This document shows positions 1 through 8,511 of a stretch of DNA of 55,480 bases, one piece after another. Every line of letters starts with the position of its first letter. The first letter of the stretch is position 1. Made by a program: the position numbers and the translations under genes. The stretch is from the NCBI GenBank assembly GCA_027618475.1, contig JAQCEJ010000030.1, forward strand, positions 1-55,480. Direction: 5' to 3'. A model generated the notes under the pieces. It made no database searches. It saw only the letters and a program-made list of their open reading frames with translations, and was not told where the DNA came from. This DNA is from Planctomycetota bacterium. GTDB taxonomy: Bacteria > Planctomycetota > Planctomycetia > Planctomycetales > Planctomycetaceae.

Positions 1-439
1 GCAAATCCTCGTTTTTCGCGTCACCCATTGGGTTCCCCTGTCACCTTGGCATGATTTGGCAAAATACCCCTGCTTTTCAGGGGTCTGGCGCAAATCACAT
101 GCCAAAGTGCGGGAAGTCATCTGGGAAATGCGGGGTTACACCGTTCGTATCAGAAATCTGCAACAAAAGCGGTGTCGATGTCTTCCGATCGATTTCAATT
201 CGCGGTTGAATTCTGTAGATTATGGTCTCATACCGATACCGTGGTTGTCAAGAATGCCCAACCGACCGGCAACCCGGTCATACGTCACAAGCGACCACAT
301 GCGTTAGTCTTGCGACTGGGAAAGTGATCGGCTACAAGTTACGGTTCGCAAATTTTACGATCGGTGGCGTTTGCCATGTGCGCTATGCTTCTGGTCTGAC
401 GTATAAGTTTTGCCTTCGAACGAGTTAGGAATGTTGGCT
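1..439. other. Intergenic / no supported gene
   Basis: Short open frames occur here on the plus strand (for example 56-307 and 222-428), but they overlap each other, have no ribosome binding site and look like random translation (Arg/Cys-rich, no domain). The only structure seen is a 6-bp hairpin at 67-83. A TATAAG hexamer at 402-407 resembles a -10 box for the small gene at 440, but no -35 box at proper spacing was found. Confidence 0.5.
67..83 (-). terminator. Weak hairpin, possible leftward terminator
   Basis: CCCCTG and CAGGGG pair perfectly around a 5-nt loop. Read leftward the stem is followed by TATTTTG, a poor T-tract. It could end a gene lying left of the window, but the stem is short. 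Confidence 0.2.
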
Positions 440-580
440 ATGGTTTACCGACCCCGTACGAAATTGCACAAATTTCGAAGCACCCGCCGTTGTCCCAAAT
501 GCGGGACAGTCGTCCGCCGTCGCGTTCGCTGCAAGGTTTGCCATTTGAAGCTCCCCAAAGCGCGCCTGCCAGGGATGTAA
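440..580 (+). CDS. Small basic zinc-ribbon protein (46 aa)
   Basis: A 46-codon frame with four cysteines in two CxxC knuckles (C18/C21 and C31/C34) separated by nine residues, the layout of a zinc ribbon. It is very basic: the linker between knuckles carries TVVRRRVR and the N-terminus RPRTKLHK, which suggests nucleic-acid or ribosome contact. AGGA at 427-430 lies 9 nt before the ATG at 440; the in-frame ATG at 431 is too close to that site. The next gene, a DUF1501 protein, starts 141 bp downstream and is probably not functionally linked. The family is not recognised by name; zinc binding is inferred from the cysteines. It is shorter than usual gene-calling cut-offs. Confidence 0.6.
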   Translation: MVYRPRTKLHKFRSTRRCPKCGTVVRRRVRCKVCHLKLPKARLPGM

Positions 581-721
581 GGGGGCGTGCCGCCACGCAC
601 TGTGGATCTTTTCATCCGCAGAGACCGTTAACGAAAATCACCGTTCACACCGAGGGGACGTGCGATACCATAGAAGTGTGGTCATCCAAGTGAACTGACA
701 TTCCGACAGTTGGAGCCGGTG

Positions 722-2149
722 ATGCAACATCGCGACGACTCCGTTCTTAACGATCGCTCTTCTATCGGTAGCCGGGCAATTCAATTTCGACGGCGCGAGT
801 TTTTGCGATTTGGTCTTGCCGGGTTTTCGGCAATGTCGCTCCCCGATCTCTTGCGATTGCGGTCTGCATCGGGCAGCGAGAAACGACGCCGCACGTCGAT
901 CATCATGGTTTGGCTCCCCGGAGGGGCGAGTCATCTCGAGACGTACGATCCCAAACCCGACGCCCCCGCCGAATTTCGCGGCCCCTATAACGCCATAAAA
1001 ACGTCTGTCGAGGGGATGCACATCTCCGAACTGCTGCCGCGACATGCTCAGAATGCGCATCGGTTTTCGTTGTTGCGATCGGTTCAGCACAGCGGATTTT
1101 GTCATCAGCAGGGAACCCAGCAATTGCTGACCGGGCATCCGGTGCTCGAACTCAAGCAAAAACCCGACAACCCCGATTTGCTGGCGATTACCAATCTCGT
1201 CCGTCACGATGCCCAACGGTCGCTGCCGAATTATGTAGGGGTCCCCCCAATCAATTATTCGGGCGCGGCGTACATCGGACCGACTTACGAACCGTTCGGC
1301 GTATTTGGCGATCCGAGTTCCCCCGAGTTTTCGGTTCCCAACGTCGGCCTGACCGACGCCTCTCTCAAATCAAAACTCGAACAACGTATCGACCTGCGTC
1401 AACGGTTCGATCGCCTGCAGCGGGATCTCGATCAAGCGGGAAGCATGCGGGCGTTTGATGCGTTCGAGTCGCAAGCGATGAACTTGCTCACCAGCAACCA
1501 GACGAAAGATGCATTCGATCTCTCGCAGGAGAGTGACGCCATCAAAGATCGATACGGTCGGAATATGTGGGGCCAACGTTGCCTGCTGGCCCGTCGGCTC
1601 GTTGAAGCCGGCGTCGAAATTGTGACCACGCAGTTTGACGGAAGTCTGTGCGGTCGTGTCGGAAACTGGGATGATCACGCCGTCAATCATAATGTTTTCG
1701 AAGGAATGAAATATCGGGCGCCGTTTTACGATCAGGCGGTATCGACCCTTATCGAAGACCTCGCCGAACGGGGTCTCGATCGCGATGTGCTGGTCGTCGT
1801 GACGGGGGAATTCGGCCGTACGCCTCGAATTTCGTATTCGCCGAGCACCGGCGAAGGGATCGCGAGCGCACCGGCGGGAACCGTGCAACCGGGCCGCGAT
1901 CACTGGCCCTCGGCGACCTCGATTCTCTTTGCCGGAGGAGGCATCGATCCGGGACAAGTCGTCGGTGCCACCGACCGCCGCGGCGAAGGACCGGTCGATC
2001 AGTTAGTATCGCGCGGCGATTTTCTGGCAACGCTTTATCGCCATCTGGGAGTTGATGCCGAGCGGATCGCTTTCAATAATTTCTCGGGGCGACCGATCCC
2101 GATTCTGCAGGATGGCAAACCGATACCGCAACTTGTCGCTCGCGGCTGA
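722..2149 (+). CDS. DUF1501 family protein, Tat-exported
   Basis: 475-aa DUF1501 protein, a family expanded in Planctomycetes and related to the alkaline-phosphatase/sulfatase superfamily; its biochemical role is not established. A twin-arginine signal (RRREFL, residues 23-28) precedes a short hydrophobic stretch, so export is expected. The family signatures are visible: the N-terminal WLPGGASHLETYDPKP block, GNWDDHAVNHN in the middle, and VTGEFGRTPRI near the C-terminus. ATG 722 is chosen because GGAG at 712-715 lies 6 nt before it; an in-frame TTG exists at 710. In many planctomycetes DUF1501 genes follow a DUF1549/DUF1553 cytochrome-type gene; no such partner is present upstream here. The decarboxylase gene starts 25 nt after the stop, so co-transcription is likely. 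Confidence 0.9.
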   Translation: MQHRDDSVLNDRSSIGSRAIQFRRREFLRFGLAGFSAMSLPDLLRLRSASGSEKRRRTSIIMVWLPGGASHLETYDPKPDAPAEFRGPYNAIKTSVEGMHISELLPRHAQNAHRFSLLRSVQHSGFCHQQGTQQLLTGHPVLELKQKPDNPDLLAITNLVRHDAQRSLPNYVGVPPINYSGAAYIGPTYEPFGVFGDPSSPEFSVPNVGLTDASLKSKLEQRIDLRQRFDRLQRDLDQAGSMRAFDAFESQAMNLLTSNQTKDAFDLSQESDAIKDRYGRNMWGQRCLLARRLVEAGVEIVTTQFDGSLCGRVGNWDDHAVNHNVFEGMKYRAPFYDQAVSTLIEDLAERGLDRDVLVVVTGEFGRTPRISYSPSTGEGIASAPAGTVQPGRDHWPSATSILFAGGGIDPGQVVGATDRRGEGPVDQLVSRGDFLATLYRHLGVDAERIAFNNFSGRPIPILQDGKPIPQLVARG

Positions 2150-2173
2150 TCGATAACATGGAACATCACCGAA

Positions 2174-3832
2174 ATGCCGGCACCGTACGAAGCGATTCTG
2201 AACACGTTGAGACAGGCGTTTCCCCAGCCGGTCTCTGATCGGGTTCACGACGCCTACTTCGTCTTTTCATTTTTACGGGCTCTCGATCAGGTCGATGCAC
2301 TTAAATCGGTCACTCCGCTGCTCGGTACACAGCGAGACCTCGATTACGAGACGGCACGCACCCGTTTGATGAGCGATTCGCCGCAACATCTGGAAACCGT
2401 CGTCGCCGATCTGGTGAAACATCTCGAAGGGATGTTCATCTTCGGACATCCGAAATCTCAGATCAACGTCGTCCCCGCCCCGACGATTCCCAGCATCATC
2501 GGCGGGCTCTTGCCATCGATTTATAATCCGAATCTGGTCAGCGACGAATCGTCGCGACAAGTGGCGGTCGCCGAGGTCGAAGTTTCGGCGATGTCGGCAT
2601 CGCTGGTTGGGTACGATCCGCAACAGGCGGCCGGAATTTTTACGTTTGGAGGGACATCAACACTTCTATACGGACTAAAAATCGGCCTCGAAAAAGCTTG
2701 CCCCGGAACGATGCACAAAGGAATTTCAGAACCAGCGGTTGTTCTTTGCTCAGAACAGGCTCATTATGCCTGCCGCACCGCCGTCGCCTGGCTTGGGCTC
2801 GGTGAAGACCGACTCGTCGAAATTCCATCGACTCCCGACAACGAAATCAGACCCTGTCTGCTCGAATCGGAGTTACGCCGCGTTCTCAACGAAGGAACCA
2901 AAATCGCCGGGATCGTGGCTACGATGGGAACGACCGATGCGTTCGGTCTCGACGATCTGAAAGTGATTCATCAGCTGCGCGACGATCTCGTTCACGAATA
3001 TTCGCTGGATTATGTTCCGCATATACACGCCGACGCCGTCATTGGCTGGGCCTGGCGGGTGTTTAACGATTACGATTTCGAGTCCAATCCTCTGGGATTC
3101 AGAAACCGGACGGTGCGTGCTCTCGCCGGCGTACAGCGCCGTATCGAACATCTACATCTCGCCGACTCGATCGGCATCGACTTTCACAAGACAGGTTTTG
3201 CACCCTACGTGTCGAGCCTGTTTCTCATTAAAGATGCTCACGAACTGCAACTTATCGCCAAAGATCCGACATCAACACCGTATCTTTTTCACGCCGGAAA
3301 ATACCATCCCGGCAAGTACACACTTGAGACCACTCGCAGCGGCGCGGGACCGCTCGCTGCATTGGCCAACCTTGCCTTGTTCGGTAAAGATGGCTTGCGT
3401 GCTTTGCTCGGCCATCTGGTATCGATGGCCGAATTGCTCCGCGAACATCTCGAAGGGCATTCGTCGACATTCGTGCTCAATCGCGGGAACTTCGGCCCGG
3501 TGACGCTCTTTCGCGTTTATCCCGACGACGTCGACACGTTCAGCGAACCTCAAAAGGAGTTTCACGATCCGAGAAAGAAAGATCAGCTTCAGAAGCATAA
3601 CGCCTACAACCGCCGTATTTTCGAAATCATGCACGACGACGCGATTCGCGGCGAAGGGGTTGTTGTTTCGCTGACCGACTGTTACCGCGAGACAGACTAC
3701 GGCGAGCCGATCGTGGCCCTGAAATCGTACATCATGACCCCCTTCGCCGAAGAACAATACGTCTCGGCGGTGCTCGATTCGATCTGGAAAGCCCGCGATC
3801 AGATCAAAAGTGAACAGAGAGGGACATCATGA
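2174..3832 (+). CDS. Group II pyridoxal-phosphate decarboxylase family protein
   Basis: 552-aa PLP enzyme of fold type I, group II decarboxylase family (relatives of glutamate, aromatic-L-amino-acid and diaminobutyrate decarboxylases). Landmarks: a glycine-rich FTFGGTSTLLYGLK loop for phosphate binding, SEQAHYA with the histidine that stacks on the PLP ring, HADAVIG with Asp287 against the pyridine nitrogen, and DFHKTG with Lys339 as the Schiff-base lysine. All key residues are intact. The substrate cannot be told from sequence. About 70 residues at the C-terminus form the small domain. The stop overlaps the next start (ATGA, 3829-3832), so it is translationally coupled to a PhoD-like phosphatase, an unusual pairing. 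It may be co-transcribed with the DUF1501 gene 25 bp upstream. Confidence 0.85.
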   Translation: MPAPYEAILNTLRQAFPQPVSDRVHDAYFVFSFLRALDQVDALKSVTPLLGTQRDLDYETARTRLMSDSPQHLETVVADLVKHLEGMFIFGHPKSQINVVPAPTIPSIIGGLLPSIYNPNLVSDESSRQVAVAEVEVSAMSASLVGYDPQQAAGIFTFGGTSTLLYGLKIGLEKACPGTMHKGISEPAVVLCSEQAHYACRTAVAWLGLGEDRLVEIPSTPDNEIRPCLLESELRRVLNEGTKIAGIVATMGTTDAFGLDDLKVIHQLRDDLVHEYSLDYVPHIHADAVIGWAWRVFNDYDFESNPLGFRNRTVRALAGVQRRIEHLHLADSIGIDFHKTGFAPYVSSLFLIKDAHELQLIAKDPTSTPYLFHAGKYHPGKYTLETTRSGAGPLAALANLALFGKDGLRALLGHLVSMAELLREHLEGHSSTFVLNRGNFGPVTLFRVYPDDVDTFSEPQKEFHDPRKKDQLQKHNAYNRRIFEIMHDDAIRGEGVVVSLTDCYRETDYGEPIVALKSYIMTPFAEEQYVSAVLDSIWKARDQIKSEQRGTS

Positions 3833-5127
3833 AACGCACAACGAGTATCGGTTGTTTCTTGCTATTCGGTATCAGTCTCACCTCCTCGTTGCTCGATGCG
3901 GCCGAGTTGACTCATGGTCCGATGGTCGGGCATGTCACGTCGACAACGACAAAGGTCTGGGCGAGATTTTCCGAACCGGGGGAGTATTCGTTGAACGTGC
4001 GGGAAATCGACTCTCGGCAACCGACCGTCGACGTTACCGAATCGACAAACGACGAACGCGATCTGACAGTGACATGGAGTGTAAACGGGCTACTTCCTGG
4101 CCGGCAGTACCGATATGAGATTCGTTCCGGCGACTCGATTCTTTCATCGTCCGACGCTCAAACCTTAACCACACCGCTCGAAGTCGAATCCGAGAAGAAG
4201 GTCAAACTCGCTTTTGGCTCGTGTGCATGGGATGTGAGTTTTCCCGAACAACCGGTCTGGACATCCATCGATCGATCGGGTGCCGATGCGATGATCTTGC
4301 TCGGCGACACTCCGTATATCGACTCGACGCAATTGCCGGTGTTACGACAACGGTATCGGGACTTCTGGGGCGTGAAAGAACTTAAAGAGTTGATGCGGCA
4401 CACACCGATTTACGCCGTCTGGGACGACCACGACTACGGCTCGAACGATGCACTGGGAGCCATTGGAGGTCGCGAGAATTCCCGTCAGGTTTTTCTTGAA
4501 TATCATGCGAATCCCGAGTATGGGGTCGATGATGAAGGGATCTTCTGCAAGTTTCGCAGGGGACCGGTCGAGGTTTTTCTGCTCGATACCCGCTGGTTCG
4601 CCAACACCGAGGCCTCACCGTTCGATTCTGAACGAAAGACGCTGATCGGCAGCAAGCAGTGGAAATGGCTGAAACAATCGTTGACAGAATCGACAGCGCC
4701 CCTCAAGGTTCTGGCCTGCGGTATGATCTGGAACGAAGCGGCCCGTCCAGGAAAGCTCGATTATTGGATGGCCTATCCCTACGAACGGGAAGGGCTGTTC
4801 GCTTTTCTGAATCAGCAACAAATCTCCGGCGTGGTGCTTATCGGCGGCGACATTCATCGGTCGCGTCACCTGATACACCCCACTCGCGACCGGGTCGGGT
4901 ACGATCTGCACGAGTTCGTCACCTCGCCGCTCGCCGAGAATGTAGCCGATTACAACAATGTTCCGAGTCCTTACCTGATATACGACGCCGAGCTGTTGCA
5001 CTCCCACTTGCTGTTGACGGTAGACGCCACAGTCGAACCGGTTCAATGGCATGCCGAGTTTTACAGTCAGTCGGAGAAGAAATACGGCGTGACGTATAGC
5101 ACAGAAGAGCTGCAAGGAAGTCGGTGA
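3829..5127 (+). CDS. PhoD-like alkaline phosphatase / metallophosphoesterase
   Basis: 432-aa exported phosphoesterase of the PhoD family. Residues 1-25 form a Sec-type signal peptide (MKR, hydrophobic LLFGIS core, cleavage near DAA). An N-terminal fibronectin-like PhoD_N domain (about 30-115) precedes the catalytic domain. Metal-ligand motifs are present: AFGSCAW, MILLGDTPYID, YAVWDDHDYGSNDA and GVVLIGGDIHRSRH. The family uses Ca/Fe or related metals to hydrolyse phosphodiesters and monoesters in the periplasm; the substrate here is unknown. Its start overlaps the decarboxylase stop by 4 bp. A candidate lone -10 (TACAAT, 5177-5182) lies after its stop, before the next gene. Confidence 0.9.
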   Translation: MKRTTSIGCFLLFGISLTSSLLDAAELTHGPMVGHVTSTTTKVWARFSEPGEYSLNVREIDSRQPTVDVTESTNDERDLTVTWSVNGLLPGRQYRYEIRSGDSILSSSDAQTLTTPLEVESEKKVKLAFGSCAWDVSFPEQPVWTSIDRSGADAMILLGDTPYIDSTQLPVLRQRYRDFWGVKELKELMRHTPIYAVWDDHDYGSNDALGAIGGRENSRQVFLEYHANPEYGVDDEGIFCKFRRGPVEVFLLDTRWFANTEASPFDSERKTLIGSKQWKWLKQSLTESTAPLKVLACGMIWNEAARPGKLDYWMAYPYEREGLFAFLNQQQISGVVLIGGDIHRSRHLIHPTRDRVGYDLHEFVTSPLAENVADYNNVPSPYLIYDAELLHSHLLLTVDATVEPVQWHAEFYSQSEKKYGVTYSTEELQGSR

Positions 5128-5298
5128 ACCTGTTCGTCTGGATAGAGGGTGGTGACTGGTCTTGCGTTATCCTGTCTACAATAGTCTGGCTGTTGGCCCA
5201 CAAAGCAATTTTGTGGTTCCGAGTGATAATGAACCGGCTACCACACAATTGGAGCTGACCCCAGGCGAAAAGACGGATTGAATGGGAGGTTACTGTAT

Positions 5299-5637
5299 AT
5301 GCACGAACATATTCATAAACCGTTAGCACAATTCAATGCCGGGGTGATTACAAAACTCGAACTTATTGATTCCATTCGTTATACGCTGGAATTCGAATGC
5401 GGTCGAACTAATTACAAAAACCTTGTAGAAGGGTTACCACATCATGTATTCGTCGTCATCCACAACGATGTCGCCAGAGCGCCGCGGTCGGAAGAGGAAT
5501 GGGATGTTTTCCAGATACATCGTGGAATAGGGATCTATGATCCGCTGGAGCCATTAGAGGATTCAACAATTCACAAAGAAAGTATGCTTGCCGACTTAAA
5601 AGCGAGTTATTACCGTTTTGTATGCGCATGGCGTTAA
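5299..5637 (+). CDS. Hypothetical protein, 112 aa
   Basis: Unrecognised 112-residue soluble protein. The start at 5299 is chosen because GGGAGG at 5284-5289 sits 9 nt upstream; an in-frame ATG at 5281 precedes that site and would be unsupported. The sequence begins MHEHIHKPLAQFNAG and contains an aspartate/glutamate-rich middle (SEEEWDVF, YDPLEPLEDS). No signal peptide, membrane segment or cysteine pair is seen. Codon use is more AT-rich than in flanking housekeeping genes, and the gene converges with the toxin-immunity pair on the other strand, so it probably belongs to the same accessory patch. It could be a regulator, a second immunity protein or unrelated. Confidence 0.65.
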   Translation: MHEHIHKPLAQFNAGVITKLELIDSIRYTLEFECGRTNYKNLVEGLPHHVFVVIHNDVARAPRSEEEWDVFQIHRGIGIYDPLEPLEDSTIHKESMLADLKASYYRFVCAWR

Positions 5638-5748
5638 GCGTTCTGTTCCGAAGAAATTGACTCCGATGGCGATTGATGAATTGCCCGAGACTTTCCTTCA
5701 GCAGAGGGTGCCAGATTCTACTTGATCCTCCCGGCAAGGTCTATTCGT

Positions 5749-5988
5749 TTACAAACCTTCTAACAGCCGCGGTTTTTCGGTTTCTGCGTCAACAATAATA
5801 ATTGCGCCGTGTACATCATCTTCGATCAAGGGGTCCATTTTTCCAAACTGAATGTGAATGATCCATTCGTTTATGTCCTCTTTTCTGGAATGAACAATTC
5901 TCTCGATCTCGAACGGCGCCAGCCCGATTTTCCGACCGTAGTCTTCGGCGATCTGGCAGATATTCGTAATCGTTGTCGTTGTAGACAT
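5749..5988 (-). CDS. Putative immunity protein of the adjacent zincin toxin (79 aa)
   Basis: 79-residue acidic protein starting 18 bp after the stop of the HELKH metallopeptidase-like gene, on the same strand. The pattern of an N-terminal helix (ITNICQIAEDYGRKIG), a WIIHIQFG strand and a C-terminal GAIIIVDAETEKPRLLEGL strand resembles small NTF2-like/YrhB-like immunity proteins, which end in a similar VDxETxxxRLLEG motif. GGGAT upstream of the ATG is a plausible ribosome site. The immunity role is inferred from gene order (toxin then immunity), small size and acidity; no specific family is claimed. Confidence 0.55.
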   Translation of the reverse strand: MSTTTTITNICQIAEDYGRKIGLAPFEIERIVHSRKEDINEWIIHIQFGKMDPLIEDDVHGAIIIVDAETEKPRLLEGL

Positions 5989-6006
5989 AGTATTCTATCC
6001 CGTCGT

Positions 6007-6474
6007 TTAATTCCCGAAGAGCTTACGGATGTACTCGATATATTCTACTGCATGATCTCGTTCGGCGTCGTTAAAAAGGCGCCAATGATTGCTCTCTTGC
6101 ATCGCTTTGAAGGTGAAGGCCTCTCGTTCCAGTTTATTCGACGTGACATACCTCTTCGGATCGGCGAGCCAATGTTCGTAGTGCTTGAGTTCATGGACAA
6201 GTTGGTACCGCGTGGGGTTTGGCCGGAGTAGTATTCCTGCACTGCCATCTTTGAATCGTACGAATTGGGCACCATCACCACTTTTCTCGAGAAGCTCCTG
6301 TGACCATTCGTTTTTGATGATTGAGACGTTATTTCGATTCAATCGACTTGAAAGCCTTTTGATCACGGAATCCGAAATGAGTTCACCGTCTTTAAACCCT
6401 TTCATGGCTTCTGCTATCCCAACTACACGCTTTGCCAATACACTCCCCAACCGCCCCACGACTCTATTGTTCAA
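6007..6474 (-). CDS. Zincin-like metallopeptidase toxin domain, apparently a displaced C-terminal tip
   Basis: 155-residue frame (TTG start at 6474; frame open back to 6528) carrying HELKH at residues 94-98 and a downstream glutamate in NKLEREAF (E118), the zinc ligands of a gluzincin. The Gly-rich strand before it (FKDGSAGILLRPNPTRYQLV) and the short helical tail ending near the stop fit the Tox-MPTase class of polymorphic-toxin tips, which lie at the C-terminus of large secreted proteins. There is no ATG before residue 24, no ribosome site, no signal peptide and no delivery domain: the frame begins in a linker-like sequence (VKAAVAKPAPAL) next to the divergent pcnB-like gene. It is therefore probably an orphan or remnant toxin module. 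A small immunity candidate follows after 18 bp. Confidence 0.6.
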   Translation of the reverse strand: MNNRVVGRLGSVLAKRVVGIAEAMKGFKDGELISDSVIKRLSSRLNRNNVSIIKNEWSQELLEKSGDGAQFVRFKDGSAGILLRPNPTRYQLVHELKHYEHWLADPKRYVTSNKLEREAFTFKAMQESNHWRLFNDAERDHAVEYIEYIRKLFGN

Positions 6475-6571
6475 TGCGGGGGCGGGTTTGGCAACAGCAG
6501 CTTTGACAGGATGGTAGGTTGACCTGCCTCATCTGTTGCTCCCCGCGCGGTGATCGACTACCTTCATTCGC

Positions 6572-7834
6572 ATGGCCAATCAACCGACTCATCGCGAATT
6601 CACGCTCGACGTCGTGAGACAACTTCAGGACGCCGGATACATCGCCTACTGGGCCGGGGGATGCGTGCGCGATGTCCTTCTGGGACGCGAACCGAAAGAT
6701 TACGACGTTGCGACCAACGCGCATCCCGACCAGGTCCGCGAACTCTTCGGCAAACGGAAGACCCTCGAAGTCGGGCTCAGCTTCGGCGTCGTCATCGTCG
6801 TCGGCACGAAGTCGGCGGGAAACGTTGAAGTCGCCACGTTCAGAACGGAGGGAGACTATCACGACGGCCGGCGTCCGTCGCATGTCGCCTTCTGCACTCC
6901 GGAAGCAGATGCCATGCGACGCGATTTCACCATCAACGGTATGTTTTACGATCCCGTCCATCAGCAGATCCACGACTTCGTGGAGGGTCAACGCGATCTG
7001 GGGAACGGACTGATTCGTGCCATTGGCAACCCCGGCGACCGCATGCGCGAAGACAAACTCCGCATGCTCCGCGGCGTTCGCTTCACGGCATCACTAGAAT
7101 TCCAGCTCGACGAAGCGACGGCGCAGGCGATTCGCAGCATGTCGAGCGAGATTTATGTCGTCAGTGCCGAACGAATTGCCCAGGAACTCAAAAAGATGCT
7201 AATCGACCGGCATCGTGCAAACGCGATGTCGCTCGCACGCGAACTGAATCTGTTTCAGGAAATTCTGCCTGAGTGGAAACTGGGCGAGCCACAGTATGAG
7301 GATGACTGGACGAACACTCTTCAGGCATTGCATCTGTTGGATGAGCCCTCCTTCGAACTTGCGTTCGCAGCGCTGGTGCAGGCGGTGCATCGTCACAACA
7401 CCGCAAATGGGCTCGAAGCAGAGATCGTGAGTGCGATCGTCAAACGGTTTCGATTGTCGAACCGCGAGCACGACCGGATCGTCTGGCTGGTCGCGCAATT
7501 ACCGACGGTCGAGACTCTGCATCAACGACAGCCATCGGTCTGGAAACGCCTGATGTCTCACGACGGTTTCGCGGAGCTAGTCGCATTGGCTCGGGTCGTC
7601 GCACTGGCCGAAGAGCAACCGCTCGATGGCGTCCTGTTTTGCGAGGAAATGTTTAAGCAATTATCGCCCGAACAAATCGCGCCGGCATTGCTGCTGACGG
7701 GAGACGATCTGATACAGCTCGGATTGCAATCGGGCCCGGATTTCAAGCGCATCCTCGAAGCCGTACGCGATGCCCAGCTCAACGGAGAAATTTCGACGGC
7801 GGATGAAGCTCGCCAATTGGCGCTCAAACTGTAA
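6572..7834 (+). CDS. CCA tRNA nucleotidyltransferase / poly(A) polymerase family
   Basis: 420-aa class II nucleotidyltransferase. The head domain has GGCVRDVLLG (residues 29-38) followed by the catalytic DYD pair (D43, D45), the RRDFTIN motif (116-122) and the neck EDKLRMLRGVRFTASLEFQL, which together define the tRNA CCA-adding enzyme and bacterial poly(A) polymerase superfamily. No HD phosphohydrolase domain is seen at the C-terminus. Whether it adds CCA or poly(A) cannot be settled by eye; a single genomic copy would favour CCA addition to tRNA. It starts only 43 bp from the open end of the divergent toxin-like frame. Confidence 0.88.
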   Translation: MANQPTHREFTLDVVRQLQDAGYIAYWAGGCVRDVLLGREPKDYDVATNAHPDQVRELFGKRKTLEVGLSFGVVIVVGTKSAGNVEVATFRTEGDYHDGRRPSHVAFCTPEADAMRRDFTINGMFYDPVHQQIHDFVEGQRDLGNGLIRAIGNPGDRMREDKLRMLRGVRFTASLEFQLDEATAQAIRSMSSEIYVVSAERIAQELKKMLIDRHRANAMSLARELNLFQEILPEWKLGEPQYEDDWTNTLQALHLLDEPSFELAFAALVQAVHRHNTANGLEAEIVSAIVKRFRLSNREHDRIVWLVAQLPTVETLHQRQPSVWKRLMSHDGFAELVALARVVALAEEQPLDGVLFCEEMFKQLSPEQIAPALLLTGDDLIQLGLQSGPDFKRILEAVRDAQLNGEISTADEARQLALKL

Positions 7835-7987
7835 CAATCGCCAAAACCGGTCTCTTCAATTTCTCCGGATGGTGCACAATTTTGTTGCATGAGCGATGGA
7901 AACTCGCTACGATTTTGGGCAGACGGCCCTATCTGGCGTTTTGGCCCCGTCGAAACGCGATTTTTTTAGAAATGAGCGTTCGTCGCC

Positions 7988-8374
7988 ATGCCAAACATTC
8001 GTGACCTTTTTGAAATCGAACAAGTCAAAGATATCCTCATACTGACCCCTCGTGGGGATGTGGCGGGGTTTCTCGAGCTCGATGTGCATCGACAGGTTCA
8101 GGAAATCGAAAAGAGAATCGATTCGGGGGAAACCCGGCATCTGCTCGTCGATCTGGGAAACTCCCGGTATTTCGGCACTGTCGTGATCGGGATTCTCAAT
8201 TCTCTGGCACGGCATGTGCGAGAGTGTGGAGGGATTCTGGTCTTGAGTCAGGTCTCTGAAGACATGTCACAAATTCTTCGCGTCATGAAGCTCGCCGACA
8301 CGCTGCCGCAATTCGAAACGCGAAAAACAGCACTCCACTATTTAAAGAAAGTCGAAGTATCGGCCATTCGGTGA
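7988..8374 (+). CDS. STAS domain protein (anti-sigma factor antagonist-like)
   Basis: 128-aa single STAS domain. It opens with ILILTPRGDVAGFLE, has a central LLVDLGNSRYFGTVVIGIL block in the place where SpoIIAA-type proteins carry the phosphorylatable DSSG, and ends with the LAD..PQFETRKTAL strand-helix. The usual serine is not in the normal context (NSRYFGT), so regulation by phosphorylation is uncertain. Such proteins in planctomycetes take part in partner-switching or simply as scaffold proteins. No kinase or sigma factor is adjacent. It stands between a tRNA nucleotidyltransferase and a BON-like gene, each with its own gap, so is probably its own transcript. Confidence 0.8.
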   Translation: MPNIRDLFEIEQVKDILILTPRGDVAGFLELDVHRQVQEIEKRIDSGETRHLLVDLGNSRYFGTVVIGILNSLARHVRECGGILVLSQVSEDMSQILRVMKLADTLPQFETRKTALHYLKKVEVSAIR

Positions 8375-8511
8375 AAACCAGTGGACGACGATCGTTATTT
8401 CGAGACGTAAAGTCTACCGGTCGATTTTTTTGAAACCCTCCTTTTATGAAAAAAAACACATCGCGCACTGGTCGGTTGGAAAACCCACAAAACCGGGAAA
8501 CGGAGTTGCCC

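Noticed and set aside
638..1216. 192-codon leftward frame overlapping the first DUF1501 gene
   Set aside because: Antisense to a well-supported DUF1501 gene with no domain or ribosome site.
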